A DNA stretch of 64,000 nt from Pseudomonas kermanshahensis (GTDB taxonomy: Bacteria; Pseudomonadota; Gammaproteobacteria; Pseudomonadales; Pseudomonadaceae), in contig NZ_JABWRY020000001.1 in the NCBI RefSeq assembly GCF_014269205.2, forward strand, positions 4,822,001 to 4,886,000, written 5' to 3'. The position numbers and the translations under genes were made by a program. This document shows positions 8,830 to 17,135 of the stretch, one piece after another (position 1 is the first letter of the stretch; each line of letters opens with the position of its first letter). The notes below the pieces were generated by a model. It was not told the origin of the DNA and searched no databases. It saw only the letters and a program-made list of their open reading frames with translations.

Positions 8830-9148
8830 CAAGCACGGCCAACAGCGGGCCGAGCACCACGCTGATGGCGGCCAGGCCCAACAACAGGCGGGGCTGGTAC
8901 GGCAGGGCGAACACCCACAGGGTCACCCCCGCCATCAACACCGCTATCCACTCCACCAGGCCATGCGCCCACCCCCGCATGTGCACGCTGAGTACCAGCG
9001 ACAGCACCAGCAGCAGCCAGCCACCGACGCGCAGCACACGCAACTGTTGCGCTTGGGGTTTGCGCCCAAGCAGCTCATTGAAGTGTTTTTCCATGGCCAG
9101 GCACAGGGCGACGAAGCCCGCGAAGCCGAGCAGCGCACTACCTAGCAT
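8822..9148 (-). CDS. DUF3325 small membrane protein
   Basis: A 108-residue protein that is almost entirely hydrophobic, with three or four predicted membrane helices (LGSALLGFAGFVALCLAME, GGWLLLVLSLVLSV, GLVEWIAVLMAGVTLWVFAL). It resembles the DUF3325 proteins that accompany PepSY iron reductases in siderophore loci. ATG 9148 overlaps the stop of the PepSY gene by seven bases, and the end overlaps the sigma-factor start. A much longer reading frame extends upstream, but it only shadows the PepSY gene. A role as partner of the inner-membrane reductase is inferred from context. Confidence 0.8.
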   Translation of the reverse strand: MLGSALLGFAGFVALCLAMEKHFNELLGRKPQAQQLRVLRVGGWLLLVLSLVLSVHMRGWAHGLVEWIAVLMAGVTLWVFALPYQPRLLLGLAAISVVLGPLLAVLGV

Positions 9149-10725
9149 CCGCTCACCTCGCCGCCCTCGACCGTCGGTTTTTGGGCCGCGCGTGAGGCGC
9201 GCTTGGTAACCGGCTTTGCCGGGCGCAGCATTTTGCTGGCCGTCCACGCCAGGAACACGCCGGTGGCCAGCGCCGTGAGGTCGAACCCGGCCATGGCCCA
9301 GTCGCCAGACCGCAATGACTGATCGAGGCCCTGGCCTGTGGTCAGGCCATTGAGCAGCGGCAGCAAAGCGAAGGCCAGCGCGCCCAGCGCCAGTTGCTCG
9401 CCCCAGGCGCGACGCCCGGATCGCAGCACGGCATGCACCAGCGACAATGCCCAGACCAGGAAGAACGTGTTGACCTCCCAATCGGCGCGGCCCTCGGCAG
9501 CCACAGGGATCAGCCGATTGGCCCAGAAGAACCCTGCCACCGCCAGCAGCAGGCCACTCATGCTGGCAATGTTGAGCACCTCGACCAAGCGCAATTCGCC
9601 GGGCATGTGCGCGCTCTTGGCATGCTTGAGCTGACGCTTGCCCAGCCACATCACCAACCCTGTGCCGATGACTGCTGTACCGGCCACGCCGAAGACAAAG
9701 TACAACCAGCGCAGCCAGGGCCCGGCGAAATTGCCCATGTGCAGGCCGGCAAAACTGAAGGCCGTCATCATCGCACCGCTCTCCGGTGCACCTTGGGTCA
9801 GCAGCGCGCCGCTGGCGCCATCGAAGGTCCAGTGGGTGCTGCGCCGGTAGGCGACATTGTCGGCCGAGGACTGGGTGAAGGTGACCCGGGCATTACGGTC
9901 ACCGGGGTTTTGCAGCTGGATGAAACCGATGCGTGCACCCGGCGCCAGTTCCTCGACTTTGGCGTACAGCGTCGGCAACGGCACCAGGGGCGTCGCGACG
10001 TTGGCAGCCTTGGGCGCATCGTCGCGGCCGAACAGCTCGTTGAAGTACTCGCCGGTATTGCCGCCATAGCTGGCCAGAATGCCGGCAGGCATCACCATGT
10101 ACATGAACAGCACCAGGCTGCTGTAGCTGATCATCAGGTGGAACGGCAGCACCAGCACGCCGATTGCGTTGTGCCCATCCAGCCAGGAGCGCTGGCCTTT
10201 GCCAGGGCGGAAGGTGAAAAACTCTTTGAAGATCTTCTTGTGGGTGATGATCCCGGTAACCAAGCCCAGCAGCATGATGAAGGCACAGAACGTCGACAGC
10301 CAACGGCCGAACGGGTACGGCATCTCCAGCTGGAAGTGGAAGCGGTAGAAGAATTCGCCGCCACGGCTATCGCGCGCCTCGACCGGCTGGCCAGTCTGCG
10401 CATCGAGGCTTTTGCTGACAAAACCGCGGCGCCCCGCCTCGGGGTCGCGCCAGCCCACGTTCAGCGCCGCCTCGCGCGCGTTGGGCAAGCGGATCATCCA
10501 GTTGCTGGCGTGCGCGGCGTTGGCCTCCAGGTAGCGCTGGGCCAAGCCCAGGCTGTTTACCGGGTCGAGCGCATGGCTGCGCACCTCGGGTTGGGTCCAG
10601 TGATTGATCTCGTCCTTGAAGTACGAAAGCGTGCCAGTGAGGAAGATGGCGAACAGCAACCAGCCGAAGATCAGGCCGGTCCAGGTGTGCAACCAGGCCA
10701 TGGCCTGGCGAAAGCCTTCTTTCAT
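9142..10725 (-). CDS. PepSY-associated TM protein, putative siderophore-iron reductase
   Basis: A 527-residue inner-membrane protein. It has an N-terminal membrane helix (TWTGLIFGWLLFAIFLTGTLSYF), periplasmic PepSY-type regions, and further helices near residues 190, 240, 350, 400 and the C-terminus. Conserved histidines in the helices (FHLMISYSSLVLFMYMV, FAGLHMGNFAGPWLRWLYF) are typical of haem-binding PepSY_TM reductases such as FpvG or FoxB. Those proteins reduce ferric siderophores in the periplasm. ATG 10725 overlaps the DUF3649 stop (ATGA). It belongs to the run that ends in the TonB receptor, so iron release from the imported siderophore is the likely role. Confidence 0.85.
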   Translation of the reverse strand: MKEGFRQAMAWLHTWTGLIFGWLLFAIFLTGTLSYFKDEINHWTQPEVRSHALDPVNSLGLAQRYLEANAAHASNWMIRLPNAREAALNVGWRDPEAGRRGFVSKSLDAQTGQPVEARDSRGGEFFYRFHFQLEMPYPFGRWLSTFCAFIMLLGLVTGIITHKKIFKEFFTFRPGKGQRSWLDGHNAIGVLVLPFHLMISYSSLVLFMYMVMPAGILASYGGNTGEYFNELFGRDDAPKAANVATPLVPLPTLYAKVEELAPGARIGFIQLQNPGDRNARVTFTQSSADNVAYRRSTHWTFDGASGALLTQGAPESGAMMTAFSFAGLHMGNFAGPWLRWLYFVFGVAGTAVIGTGLVMWLGKRQLKHAKSAHMPGELRLVEVLNIASMSGLLLAVAGFFWANRLIPVAAEGRADWEVNTFFLVWALSLVHAVLRSGRRAWGEQLALGALAFALLPLLNGLTTGQGLDQSLRSGDWAMAGFDLTALATGVFLAWTASKMLRPAKPVTKRASRAAQKPTVEGGEVSGC

Positions 10726-11027
10726 GGGTTTTTCATCCAGTAGGCAAAACCGCTGACCACGCCCAGCAGCACGCTTGGCAACAGCACGCCCCACCAGGCA
10801 CGCCAGGCGCTACGGCAAGCGAAGCACCAGATGAACGCCAGCACGTAGAAGACGAACGACAACAGCAAGCCCGTGAGTGTCGCGTCGACCCGTGGCAAGG
10901 GCGCCAGCAGGACGATGCTGACACTGGCCATGGATGCCAGCAGATAACCGCCCAGCGTTGCAGCCAGGCAGCGTGAGGCCACGGCCAGGCGGTAGCTGAG
11001 CGGGAGACCGGCGGCGTTGCGCTTCAT
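10722..11027 (-). CDS. DUF3649 small membrane protein
   Basis: A 101-residue protein with three membrane helices (LAATLGGYLLASMASVSIVLL, TGLLLSFVFYVLAFIWCF, WWGVLLPSVLLGVVSGFAYW). It matches the DUF3649 family found just upstream of PepSY reductases. It is the first gene of the minus-strand iron operon and lies about 30 bp from a Fur-box-like site. The stop overlaps the PepSY start. Its exact function is unknown; an accessory role in the reductase complex is inferred. Confidence 0.8.
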   Translation of the reverse strand: MKRNAAGLPLSYRLAVASRCLAATLGGYLLASMASVSIVLLAPLPRVDATLTGLLLSFVFYVLAFIWCFACRSAWRAWWGVLLPSVLLGVVSGFAYWMKNP

Positions 11028-11059
11028 GGCGGAGGTCCGGGCATTTTCGGGGCTGCAAT

Positions 11060-11078
11060 AATAATGATTTCAATTCGC
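11060..11078. promoter_or_regulatory. Fur-box-like site, minus-strand iron operon
   Basis: AATAATGATTTCAATTCGC matches 12 of 19 positions of the Fur consensus. It lies 33 bp upstream of the DUF3649 start, where Fur repression of the operon is expected. Confidence 0.7.
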
Positions 11079-11173
11079 ATAAGCAAAATATTGCCGCTGC
11101 TTAGTCGCCCATCGCTGACGGGCTGGCGATCCGCCCCTGGAGGATTGCCGAGCACCGGGTCGCCCACTACAAT

Positions 11174-11192
11174 GCGAACAATTATTACTTCC
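11174..11192. promoter_or_regulatory. Fur-box-like site, plus-strand fecI
   Basis: Read on the minus strand, GGAAGTAATAATTGTTCGC matches 11 of 19 positions of the Fur consensus. It lies 31 bp upstream of the plus-strand sigma-factor start and probably makes that gene iron-repressed. Confidence 0.65.
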
Positions 11193-11223
11193 AATCGCGC
11201 ATCTTGGCGCCGGAGTATCCACG

Positions 11224-11718
11224 GTGCCCAGCGCCCTTTCCTCGACGGTCGAAGGCCTCTATCACGCCCATCACAACTGGCTGACCGGCTGGTTGCGCCG
11301 CCGCCTTGGCTGCCCGCAGAGTGCCGCCGACCTGGCGCAGGACACCTACGTACGCCTGCTTCAGGCACGCGAGACACCGCAATTGATCGAACCCCGGGCG
11401 TTCCTGGCCACGGTCGCCAAGCGGGTGCTGTGCAATCACTTTCGGCGCCAGGAACTGGAACGCGCCTACCTCCTAGCCTTGGCCCAAGTGCCGGAAGACG
11501 TGGCACCGAGCGAAGAACAGAAAGCGATCATCTTCGAGACGCTGCTGGAGCTCGACCGCCTGCTGGATGGCCTGCCAGCGCTGGTCAAGCGTGCCTTCCT
11601 GCTGGCGCAGGTCGACGGCCTGGGCCAGGGCGAGATCGCGCGTGAGCTGAACGTGTCGCTGGCCACGGTCAAACGCTACCTGAACAAGGCGGCCATGCGC
11701 TGTTACTTCGCCCTGTGA
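11224..11718 (+). CDS. fecI: ECF sigma factor, FecI type (second system)
   Basis: A 164-residue ECF sigma factor with region 2 (SAADLAQDTYVRLLQAR) and region 4 (GLPALVKRAFLLAQVDGLGQGEIARELNVS). The GTG start at 11224 has GGAG eight bases upstream. It overlaps the following fecR by four bases (GTGA), and a FecA-type receptor follows. The trio is the standard fecIRA order for surface signalling. A Fur-like box precedes it. The sigma factor is expected to transcribe fecA when ferric dicitrate, or another ligand of that receptor, is bound. Confidence 0.92.
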   Translation: MPSALSSTVEGLYHAHHNWLTGWLRRRLGCPQSAADLAQDTYVRLLQARETPQLIEPRAFLATVAKRVLCNHFRRQELERAYLLALAQVPEDVAPSEEQKAIIFETLLELDRLLDGLPALVKRAFLLAQVDGLGQGEIARELNVSLATVKRYLNKAAMRCYFAL

Positions 11719-12641
11719 ATACCCAGTTTTCTCCGCAGGTAGCCGAGCAGGCCGTGCATTGGTTGATCGAGTCCCAGGGTGATGATTTTGACCGGGCCCA
11801 GCAGTTGGCGCTGGAGCACTGGTTACAAGCCGACCACGAACACCAGCGCGCCTGGGCGCATATTCAGCAGGTCAATCAGCGGCTACGCGGGGTGGCTTCG
11901 CCCGTGGTGCATGCGACGCTGCAAGCGCCGCCATCGGCCGCTCGACGGCGTGCGCTCAAGGCCTTGCTGCTGCTCGGTGTGGCCAGTGCCACAGGGTTGG
12001 GGCTGCAGCAGCACAACCCGTTGCCAGGGCTGATGGCCGACTACCGCAGCCCGGTCGGCCAGCGTCGGCGGTTGAACCTGGAAGACGGCAGCCTGCTGCA
12101 ACTCAATACCCGTAGCGCCGCCGATGTGCGCTTTGATGGGCCCCAGCGGGTGGTGCGCCTGCTCGAAGGCGAACTGGCGCTGGAGGTGGCCAAGGATGCA
12201 CGGCCCTTGCTGCTGCGCACCGGCGAAGCTGCGCTGCAGTTGGACAGCGGCCGTTTCAACGTGCGCCAGTACGACGGGTTCAGCCTGGTGTCGGTGTTCA
12301 GTGGCGTCGCCAGTGTGTCGGGTGAGGCCTTGCTGGCAGGGCAACAGGCCCGATTGGGGGGCAACGGCTGGCGGGCGGTCACAGCGCTGGACCGCAATGC
12401 CGGGGCCTGGGTCGACGGCATGCTGGTAGCGTCGCAGATGCGCCTGGGGGATTTCCTGGCCGAGCTCGGCCGCTACCGGCAGGGGCAACTGGGGTGCAGC
12501 GAGCGGGTCGCCGACTTGCGGATTTCCGGGTCTTACCCGCTAGATGACAGTGAGCGAATTCTGCAGATGCTGGAGGTGGCATTGCCGGTGCGGGTGCGAC
12601 GGTTTACCCGGTACTGGGTGACGGTCGATAGCCTGACGTGA
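11715..12641 (+). CDS. fecR: FecR-type sigma regulator (second system)
   Basis: A 308-residue FecR family protein. It has an N-terminal sigma-binding domain (AVHWLIESQGDDFDRAQQLA), a membrane helix near residues 77-95 (ALKALLLLGVASATGLGL), and a periplasmic domain with the conserved LNLEDGSLLQLNTRSAADV stretch. A C-terminal STN-like segment ends ISGSYPLDDSERILQMLEVA. It begins with GTG 11715 inside the sigma-factor stop, so translation is coupled. It passes the receptor signal to the sigma factor upstream. Confidence 0.92.
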   Translation: MNTQFSPQVAEQAVHWLIESQGDDFDRAQQLALEHWLQADHEHQRAWAHIQQVNQRLRGVASPVVHATLQAPPSAARRRALKALLLLGVASATGLGLQQHNPLPGLMADYRSPVGQRRRLNLEDGSLLQLNTRSAADVRFDGPQRVVRLLEGELALEVAKDARPLLLRTGEAALQLDSGRFNVRQYDGFSLVSVFSGVASVSGEALLAGQQARLGGNGWRAVTALDRNAGAWVDGMLVASQMRLGDFLAELGRYRQGQLGCSERVADLRISGSYPLDDSERILQMLEVALPVRVRRFTRYWVTVDSLT

Positions 12642-12660
12642 GGTTGCCGGGCCTATACCC

Positions 12661-12745
12661 GTGGGAGCGGGCTTGCCCCGCGAACACCGGCGAAGCCGGT
12701 GCCATGCACCGCGTATCCCCATTCGCGGGACAAGCCCGCTCCCAC
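12661..12745. repeat. REP-type inverted repeat (GGGGCAAGCCCGC arms)
   Basis: Arms at 12661-12683 and 12722-12745 carry GAGCGGGCTTG and its complement, with one difference. A small hairpin (CACCGG/CCGGTG, 12685-12701) sits in the loop. The pair lies between fecR and fecA and could reduce read-through from the sigma operon into the receptor gene. Confidence 0.8.
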
Positions 12746-12902
12746 AGGGTCCTCACAAGGTCTGAGCCTGCGCAGTTACCTGTGGAAGCTGGCCTGCCGG
12801 CCATAGGCTGCACAGCAGCCGCAGATTTTTTGCATTCACCTGAGCCATTTCCCAACGTTCGCGTGACAGACAAGGCAAACCCCTTCTCTCAGGACCTCAC
12901 CC

Positions 12903-15227
12903 ATGCCGTTGCGCCCCAGCCCCCTCGTCCACGCCCTGCTGCTCGCCACCACCCTCGGCCTCGCCAGCCCCGCGGCCCACGCCGAAGCGCGCACTTACCA
13001 CATCGCCGCCGGCTCCCTTGAAGACGCCCTCAACCAGTTCGGTCGCGAGAGCGGCGCATTGATTTCGTTCGGTTCGCAACTGACCCAAGGCATGAACACC
13101 CCAGGCCTGGACGGCCAGTACGACGTGCGCCAGGGCCTCGACGCGCTGCTGCGCGGCAGTGGCCTGCAAGCCCGGCAAGAAACCGACAACGCCTTCAGCC
13201 TGCAGCCGCTGAGTGCCGCCAGCACCAGCGCCGCCGTCGAGCTGGGGGCCTCAACGGTGGTCGGCGACTGGTTGGCCGAAGCCCAGCAAGACAACGTCTT
13301 CGAACACCCCGGCGCCCGCGACGTCGTGCGCCGTGAAGCCTTCGAACGCAGCGGCGCCACCACCGCGCGCGAAGTGCTCAACCGCATCCCGGGGGTGAAT
13401 GCGCCAGACAACAACGGCACCGGCAGCCATGACCTGGCGCTGAACTTTGGTATCCGTGGCCTCAACCCACGCCTGGCGTCGCGCTCCACCGTGCTGATGG
13501 ACGGCATCCCGGTGCCGTTCGCGCCGTACGGCCAGCCTCAGTTGTCACTGGCGCCGATCAGCATGGGCAACATGGATGCCGTGGACGTGGTGCGCGGCGG
13601 CGGCGCGGTGCGCTATGGCCCGCAGAACGTCGGCGGCATCGTCAACTTCGTGACCCGTGCAATCCCTGAGGAGGCCACCTTCAAGGCCGCCATGCAAAAC
13701 CAGATCAGCCCGTCCTCGAGCCACGACGGTTTCAAGAACAGCGCCAACCTGCTGGTCGGCGGCACCAATGCCAACGGCCTGGGCGGCGCCCTGCTCTACT
13801 CTGGCACCCGTGGCGGCGACTGGCGCGAGCACAGCGACACGCAGATTGATGACCTGATCCTCAAGGGCAAACTGCAACTGGATGAGGCCAATAGCCTGCA
13901 CGCCATGGCCCAATACTACGAAGGCGAAGCCGACATGCCCGGCGGCCTGAGCACTGCCGATTTCGATGCCGACCCGTACCAATCGACGCGCCTGAAGGAC
14001 AAGTTCTGGGGCCGTCGCACGCTGGTCAACGTCGGCTACGACTACAAGCAGGACGACCGCCAATTCAGCGTCAACAGCTTCTTCACCAAAACCCTGCGCA
14101 GTGGCTACCTCGACCAGGGCAGCTTCGTTTCGCTGTCGCCGCGCGAATACTGGGTGCGCGGTATCGAAACCCGGTTCTCCCAAGGCGTTGCGCTGGGTGA
14201 AAGCTGGCACGAACTGGGCATCGGCTACCGCTATGTCAACGAAGCCGGCCACGAATTGCGCTTCCGCGAACCGGTCAACGGCGACCTGCCGACCACTGCC
14301 AGCCGCAACGACCGCGATACCCGCGGCAGCACCGAAGCCCACGCCATCTACCTGGACGACCGTATCGACATCGGCCGCTGGACCATCACCCCGGGCGTAC
14401 GCTACGAGGTGATCGACTCCGAACAGAGCAACACGCTCAATGGCCAGCGTTACCAGGGCAGCTACAACACCGCGTTGCCGGCGTTGAACGTGATGTACCA
14501 CCTCACCGACAGCTGGAACCTGTATGCCAACACCGAGGGTTCGTTCGGCAGCGTGCAGTACAGCCAGATGCCCAACCGCGTCAGCAGCGGTGAAGTAAAA
14601 CCCGAAAAAGCCCGCACCTGGGAAGTCGGCACCCGCTACGACAATGGCGACGTGCAAGCGGAGATCGGCGCGTTTCTGATCAACTTCGACAACCAGTATG
14701 AAAGCAACCAGACCAACGATTCGGTGATTGCACGCGGTGAGACCCGTCACCAAGGCATCGAGACCAGCATCCGCTATGCCCTCGACGGCCTGAGCCCGTC
14801 ACTGGCCGGCTTCGACGTGCATGCCAGCTACGCGTTCGTCGATGCCACCATCCGCGAAGACGGCCCGAACAAGGGCAATCAGGTGCCGTTCTCTTCACGG
14901 CACAAGGGCACCTTGGGCGTCGGCTACACCGAAGGCCCGTGGCAGTTGGACCTGGATAGCAGCTTCCAGAGCAGCCAGTATGCCGACAACGCCAATACCG
15001 GCGAGGAAAGTGCCGATGGCAGCACCGGGCGTATCCCCGGCTACATGCTGGTCAGCACCCGCGCCGGGTATGACTTTGGCCCGCAGATGTCGAACCTGAA
15101 GGTGGCGGTAGGCGTGAAGAACCTGTTCAACCGCGAGTACTACACGCGTTCGTTCGACGACAACAACAAGGGTAAGTATGTGGGTGAACCACGGACCCTG
15201 TACGTGCAGACCTCGGTAGCCTTCTGA
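12903..15227 (+). CDS. fecA: TonB-dependent ferric dicitrate receptor FecA
   Basis: A 774-residue outer-membrane receptor with a signal peptide ending near ASPAAHAEA (about residue 28). The STN signalling domain covers about residues 30-105. The plug begins with the FecA-like VVRREAFERSGATTAREVLNR, and the barrel ends in LYVQTSVAF with a terminal Phe. NFGIRGLNPRLASRSTVLMDG and APYGQPQLSLAPIS are strongly FecA-like. ATG 12903 has AGGA eight bases upstream. It follows fecI-fecR, which should regulate it. The substrate is probably ferric dicitrate by family, not proven. Confidence 0.9.
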   Translation: MPLRPSPLVHALLLATTLGLASPAAHAEARTYHIAAGSLEDALNQFGRESGALISFGSQLTQGMNTPGLDGQYDVRQGLDALLRGSGLQARQETDNAFSLQPLSAASTSAAVELGASTVVGDWLAEAQQDNVFEHPGARDVVRREAFERSGATTAREVLNRIPGVNAPDNNGTGSHDLALNFGIRGLNPRLASRSTVLMDGIPVPFAPYGQPQLSLAPISMGNMDAVDVVRGGGAVRYGPQNVGGIVNFVTRAIPEEATFKAAMQNQISPSSSHDGFKNSANLLVGGTNANGLGGALLYSGTRGGDWREHSDTQIDDLILKGKLQLDEANSLHAMAQYYEGEADMPGGLSTADFDADPYQSTRLKDKFWGRRTLVNVGYDYKQDDRQFSVNSFFTKTLRSGYLDQGSFVSLSPREYWVRGIETRFSQGVALGESWHELGIGYRYVNEAGHELRFREPVNGDLPTTASRNDRDTRGSTEAHAIYLDDRIDIGRWTITPGVRYEVIDSEQSNTLNGQRYQGSYNTALPALNVMYHLTDSWNLYANTEGSFGSVQYSQMPNRVSSGEVKPEKARTWEVGTRYDNGDVQAEIGAFLINFDNQYESNQTNDSVIARGETRHQGIETSIRYALDGLSPSLAGFDVHASYAFVDATIREDGPNKGNQVPFSSRHKGTLGVGYTEGPWQLDLDSSFQSSQYADNANTGEESADGSTGRIPGYMLVSTRAGYDFGPQMSNLKVAVGVKNLFNREYYTRSFDDNNKGKYVGEPRTLYVQTSVAF

Positions 15228-15295
15228 CGAAACCCGGGGGTCGCTGCGCGGCCCTCGCCTTGCAGTTGCAACAAGAAATTTATTTTCAAAAAGGG

Positions 15296-15302
15296 CTTGA
15301 AA
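15296..15302 (+). promoter_or_regulatory. CTTGAAA element, possible heat-shock type -35
   Basis: An exact CTTGAAA lies about 105 bp upstream of the hibernation-factor gene, in an AT-rich patch. It fits the -35 of sigma-32 promoters, but a matching CCCCAT -10 is not seen, so the call is weak. Confidence 0.25.
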
Positions 15303-15407
15303 TCATTCCGCCGTTGCCTGACCTTAGAGTCAAGAGGCGCAGAAATTCCAAGGGTCTCAAGGGCCTAGGCACGCCTCCATGCGAGCAAGCTGAATAAGGA
15401 TTGAATC

Positions 15408-15755
15408 ATGCAAATCCAGGTCAACAGCAGCAACCATATCGAAGGTAACGCCCGGCTCGACGAGTGGGTCCGCAGTACGCTGGAAAGCTCACTGGAACGT
15501 TACGAGGACGACCTCACCCGCATCGAGGTGCACCTGCGCGACGAGAACGGCGCCAAGCCCGGACCGCATGACAAACGTTGCCAAATGGAGGCTCGCCCGA
15601 AAGGCCACCAACCGATTTCCGTGACCCACACCGCCACCTCGCTGGACCAGGCGGTCGATGGCGCCGCCACCAAGCTCAACCACGCGCTTGAACACTTCTA
15701 CGGCAAGTTGCGCAGCAAGCGCGGCGTGCTGGAGCTAAGTGACCCCGACGCCTGA
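15408..15755 (+). CDS. HPF/RaiA-family ribosome-associated protein
   Basis: A 115-residue protein of the S30AE (HPF/RaiA) family, starting IQVNSSNHIEG and containing the strand pattern LTRIEVHLRDENG. A helix with LDQAVDGAATKLNHALEHF follows. Family members bind the 30S subunit and promote ribosome inactivation or protection in stationary phase or stress. The short length, without a long C-terminal tail, fits the short type. It stands alone, followed by a good terminator. Confidence 0.85.
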   Translation: MQIQVNSSNHIEGNARLDEWVRSTLESSLERYEDDLTRIEVHLRDENGAKPGPHDKRCQMEARPKGHQPISVTHTATSLDQAVDGAATKLNHALEHFYGKLRSKRGVLELSDPDA

Positions 15756-15765
15756 GGGTGGTAAC

Positions 15766-15794
15766 AAAACGCCCGGCCTAGTGCCGGGCGTTTT
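15766..15794 (+). terminator. Rho-independent terminator after HPF gene
   Basis: A GC-rich stem (GCCCGGC at 15771-15777 with GCCGGGC at 15783-15789) is flanked by AAAAC and GTTTT, so it can work in both directions. Confidence 0.9.
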
Positions 15795-15871
15795 CGTTTC
15801 TGTCGATCAACGGCGCTGAACCAACGCGCGCTCATGCCGGTCAACCCCTGCACTCAATCGCTGCAGAATGC

Positions 15872-16168
15872 ATGACCATGAACAACCCCTTCGCACAGAT
15901 CAGCGCCGCCTTCGCCCCCGAGTACCGGGTCAACCTGAGCATCGTCGACCTGGATGGCAGCATCATGCTCACCCTTGCCGACGACGCTGGCGTGGTCGCC
16001 AAGCGCCTGATCAGCCAGGCTCAGCGTAACGACCCGGTGCGCTTGCAGCGGGTCATCGACAGCATCCGCCTGGGCCTGGCCATCGAACTGAGCCAGAACC
16101 CGATGCAAGTGCTCGCCGCACTCACCCGCGATGCGCAGCATGCACCGCGTCATTTCGTGGCCAACTGA
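15872..16168 (+). CDS. DUF3509 protein
   Basis: A 98-residue small soluble protein, MNNPFAQISAAFAPEYRVNL. It matches the DUF3509 family, which is largely confined to Pseudomonas and has no known function. A second in-frame ATG at 15878 is an equally good start. It ends three bases from the convergent psiE-like gene. Confidence 0.8.
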   Translation: MTMNNPFAQISAAFAPEYRVNLSIVDLDGSIMLTLADDAGVVAKRLISQAQRNDPVRLQRVIDSIRLGLAIELSQNPMQVLAALTRDAQHAPRHFVAN

Positions 16169-16171
16169 GGG

Positions 16172-16642
16172 CTACTTGCCCTCGTCCACTTCCTTGCCAT
16201 TGGCATCCAGCACCTTGGTCGAGGGGTAACGGTACGACGCGTAGCGCACCACCAGGATCGAGAACGCCAGCAACAGGATGCCACCGCACAGGTACAACAA
16301 CCCCTCGTCCGGCGCCTTGTGGTGCGACACATCGCCGATCAGCAGGCGCGTCAGTGCGGTGATCGCCACGTACAGCAAAAAGCGGATGGGCATGTGGTTG
16401 GTCTTGAAGTAGATCCCGACCATAGCCCCCAGCTCCAGGTAGATGAACAGCAGCAGGATGTCATCGACACTGACCCCGCCCTTGCCGAGCATGTCCAGGA
16501 AGGTCATCACCGCCGCGTAGGCGGTGATGGCGCCAATGCCGAATAGCGCCAGATAATGGAATGCCTCGACGCACAGGTTGCCCAGCGAGTCAGCCGAGCC
16601 GTGCAGGCCCTTGCGCAGCTTTTCAGCCCATTTGATGTTCAC
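16172..16642 (-). CDS. psiE: PsiE-family membrane protein
   Basis: A 156-residue protein with four membrane helices (YLALFGIGAITAYAAVMTFL, VDDILLLFIYLELGAMVGIYF, MPIRFLLYVAITALTRLLIG, GLLYLCGGILLLAFSILVV). This is the layout of the phosphate-starvation-inducible PsiE family. The biochemical role is unknown. No clear Pho box was found upstream, so phosphate control should not be assumed. Confidence 0.85.
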   Translation of the reverse strand: MNIKWAEKLRKGLHGSADSLGNLCVEAFHYLALFGIGAITAYAAVMTFLDMLGKGGVSVDDILLLFIYLELGAMVGIYFKTNHMPIRFLLYVAITALTRLLIGDVSHHKAPDEGLLYLCGGILLLAFSILVVRYASYRYPSTKVLDANGKEVDEGK

Positions 16643-16678
16643 GATTGTCCCATTCCCCGATACGCCATGAAGGATGAT

Positions 16679-16696
16679 GCGTCACCTGTGTGACGC
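16679..16696. promoter_or_regulatory. Perfect dyad upstream of psiE-like gene
   Basis: GCGTCAC, CTGT, GTGACGC: seven-base arms around a four-base spacer, 37 bp upstream of the psiE start. It could be an operator or a hairpin in the psiE leader; the binding protein is unknown. Confidence 0.45.
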
Positions 16697-16817
16697 TTGT
16701 GCCATGCAGTTAAAGGGCCAGGCCCTCACCTTGGAAGGCGACCGATTGCCGCAAGGCACCTGTGGGCTACGCTTTTGCGGGAAGATTCTGGTTGCGCAAC
16801 GATGCCCAATGCCATTA

Positions 16818-16833
16818 CTGTATAAAGATACAG
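16818..16833 (+). promoter_or_regulatory. LexA box (SOS operator)
   Basis: CTGTATAAAGATACAG fits the CTG-N10-CAG LexA consensus and lies 41 bp upstream of yebG, an SOS gene in other gammaproteobacteria. Confidence 0.88.
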
Positions 16834-16874
16834 TAAAACGCAACCCAACCAGCAAAAAGGCATAGAGGTGATGA

Positions 16875-17135
16875 ATGGCCGTCGAAGTGGTGTACCGCAG
16901 CAGCCGCGACCCGGAGCGCTTGTTCATGGATAAGGCCGAAGCAGATCGTCACGACAAGATGCTCGAATTGGCCGAGCGCCTGGCAGAAGTGCTGCACAAG
17001 GCGGTGCCATCGCTGACTGAGCAACAGGTCGAAGAAGCCGGTATCTACATGGCCAAGAACCGCGACGTGTTCGCACGGGCGTTCAAGAGCCAGCCAGATG
17101 CGTTGGCAGAGTTGCTCGAAGGCCAAGCCCAGTAA
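16875..17135 (+). CDS. yebG: YebG-family SOS-induced protein
   Basis: An 86-residue protein, MAVEVVYRSSRDPERLFMDKAEAD, of the YebG family, a small DNA-damage-inducible protein of unknown mechanism. The start has GAGGTGAT just upstream. A LexA box lies upstream, which supports both the identity and SOS control. It converges on the leucine dehydrogenase gene over a short hairpin. Confidence 0.92.
   Translation: MAVEVVYRSSRDPERLFMDKAEADRHDKMLELAERLAEVLHKAVPSLTEQQVEEAGIYMAKNRDVFARAFKSQPDALAELLEGQAQ

Noticed and set aside
8822..9649. 275-codon version of the DUF3325 gene
   Set aside because: The first two thirds overlap the PepSY gene in another frame and are not family-like; only the part from 9148 is a membrane protein.
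15296..15330. Full sigma-32 promoter for the HPF gene
   Set aside because: The CTTGAAA element is exact, but no CCCCAT-type -10 lies at the right distance, so only the -35-like element was recorded with low confidence.
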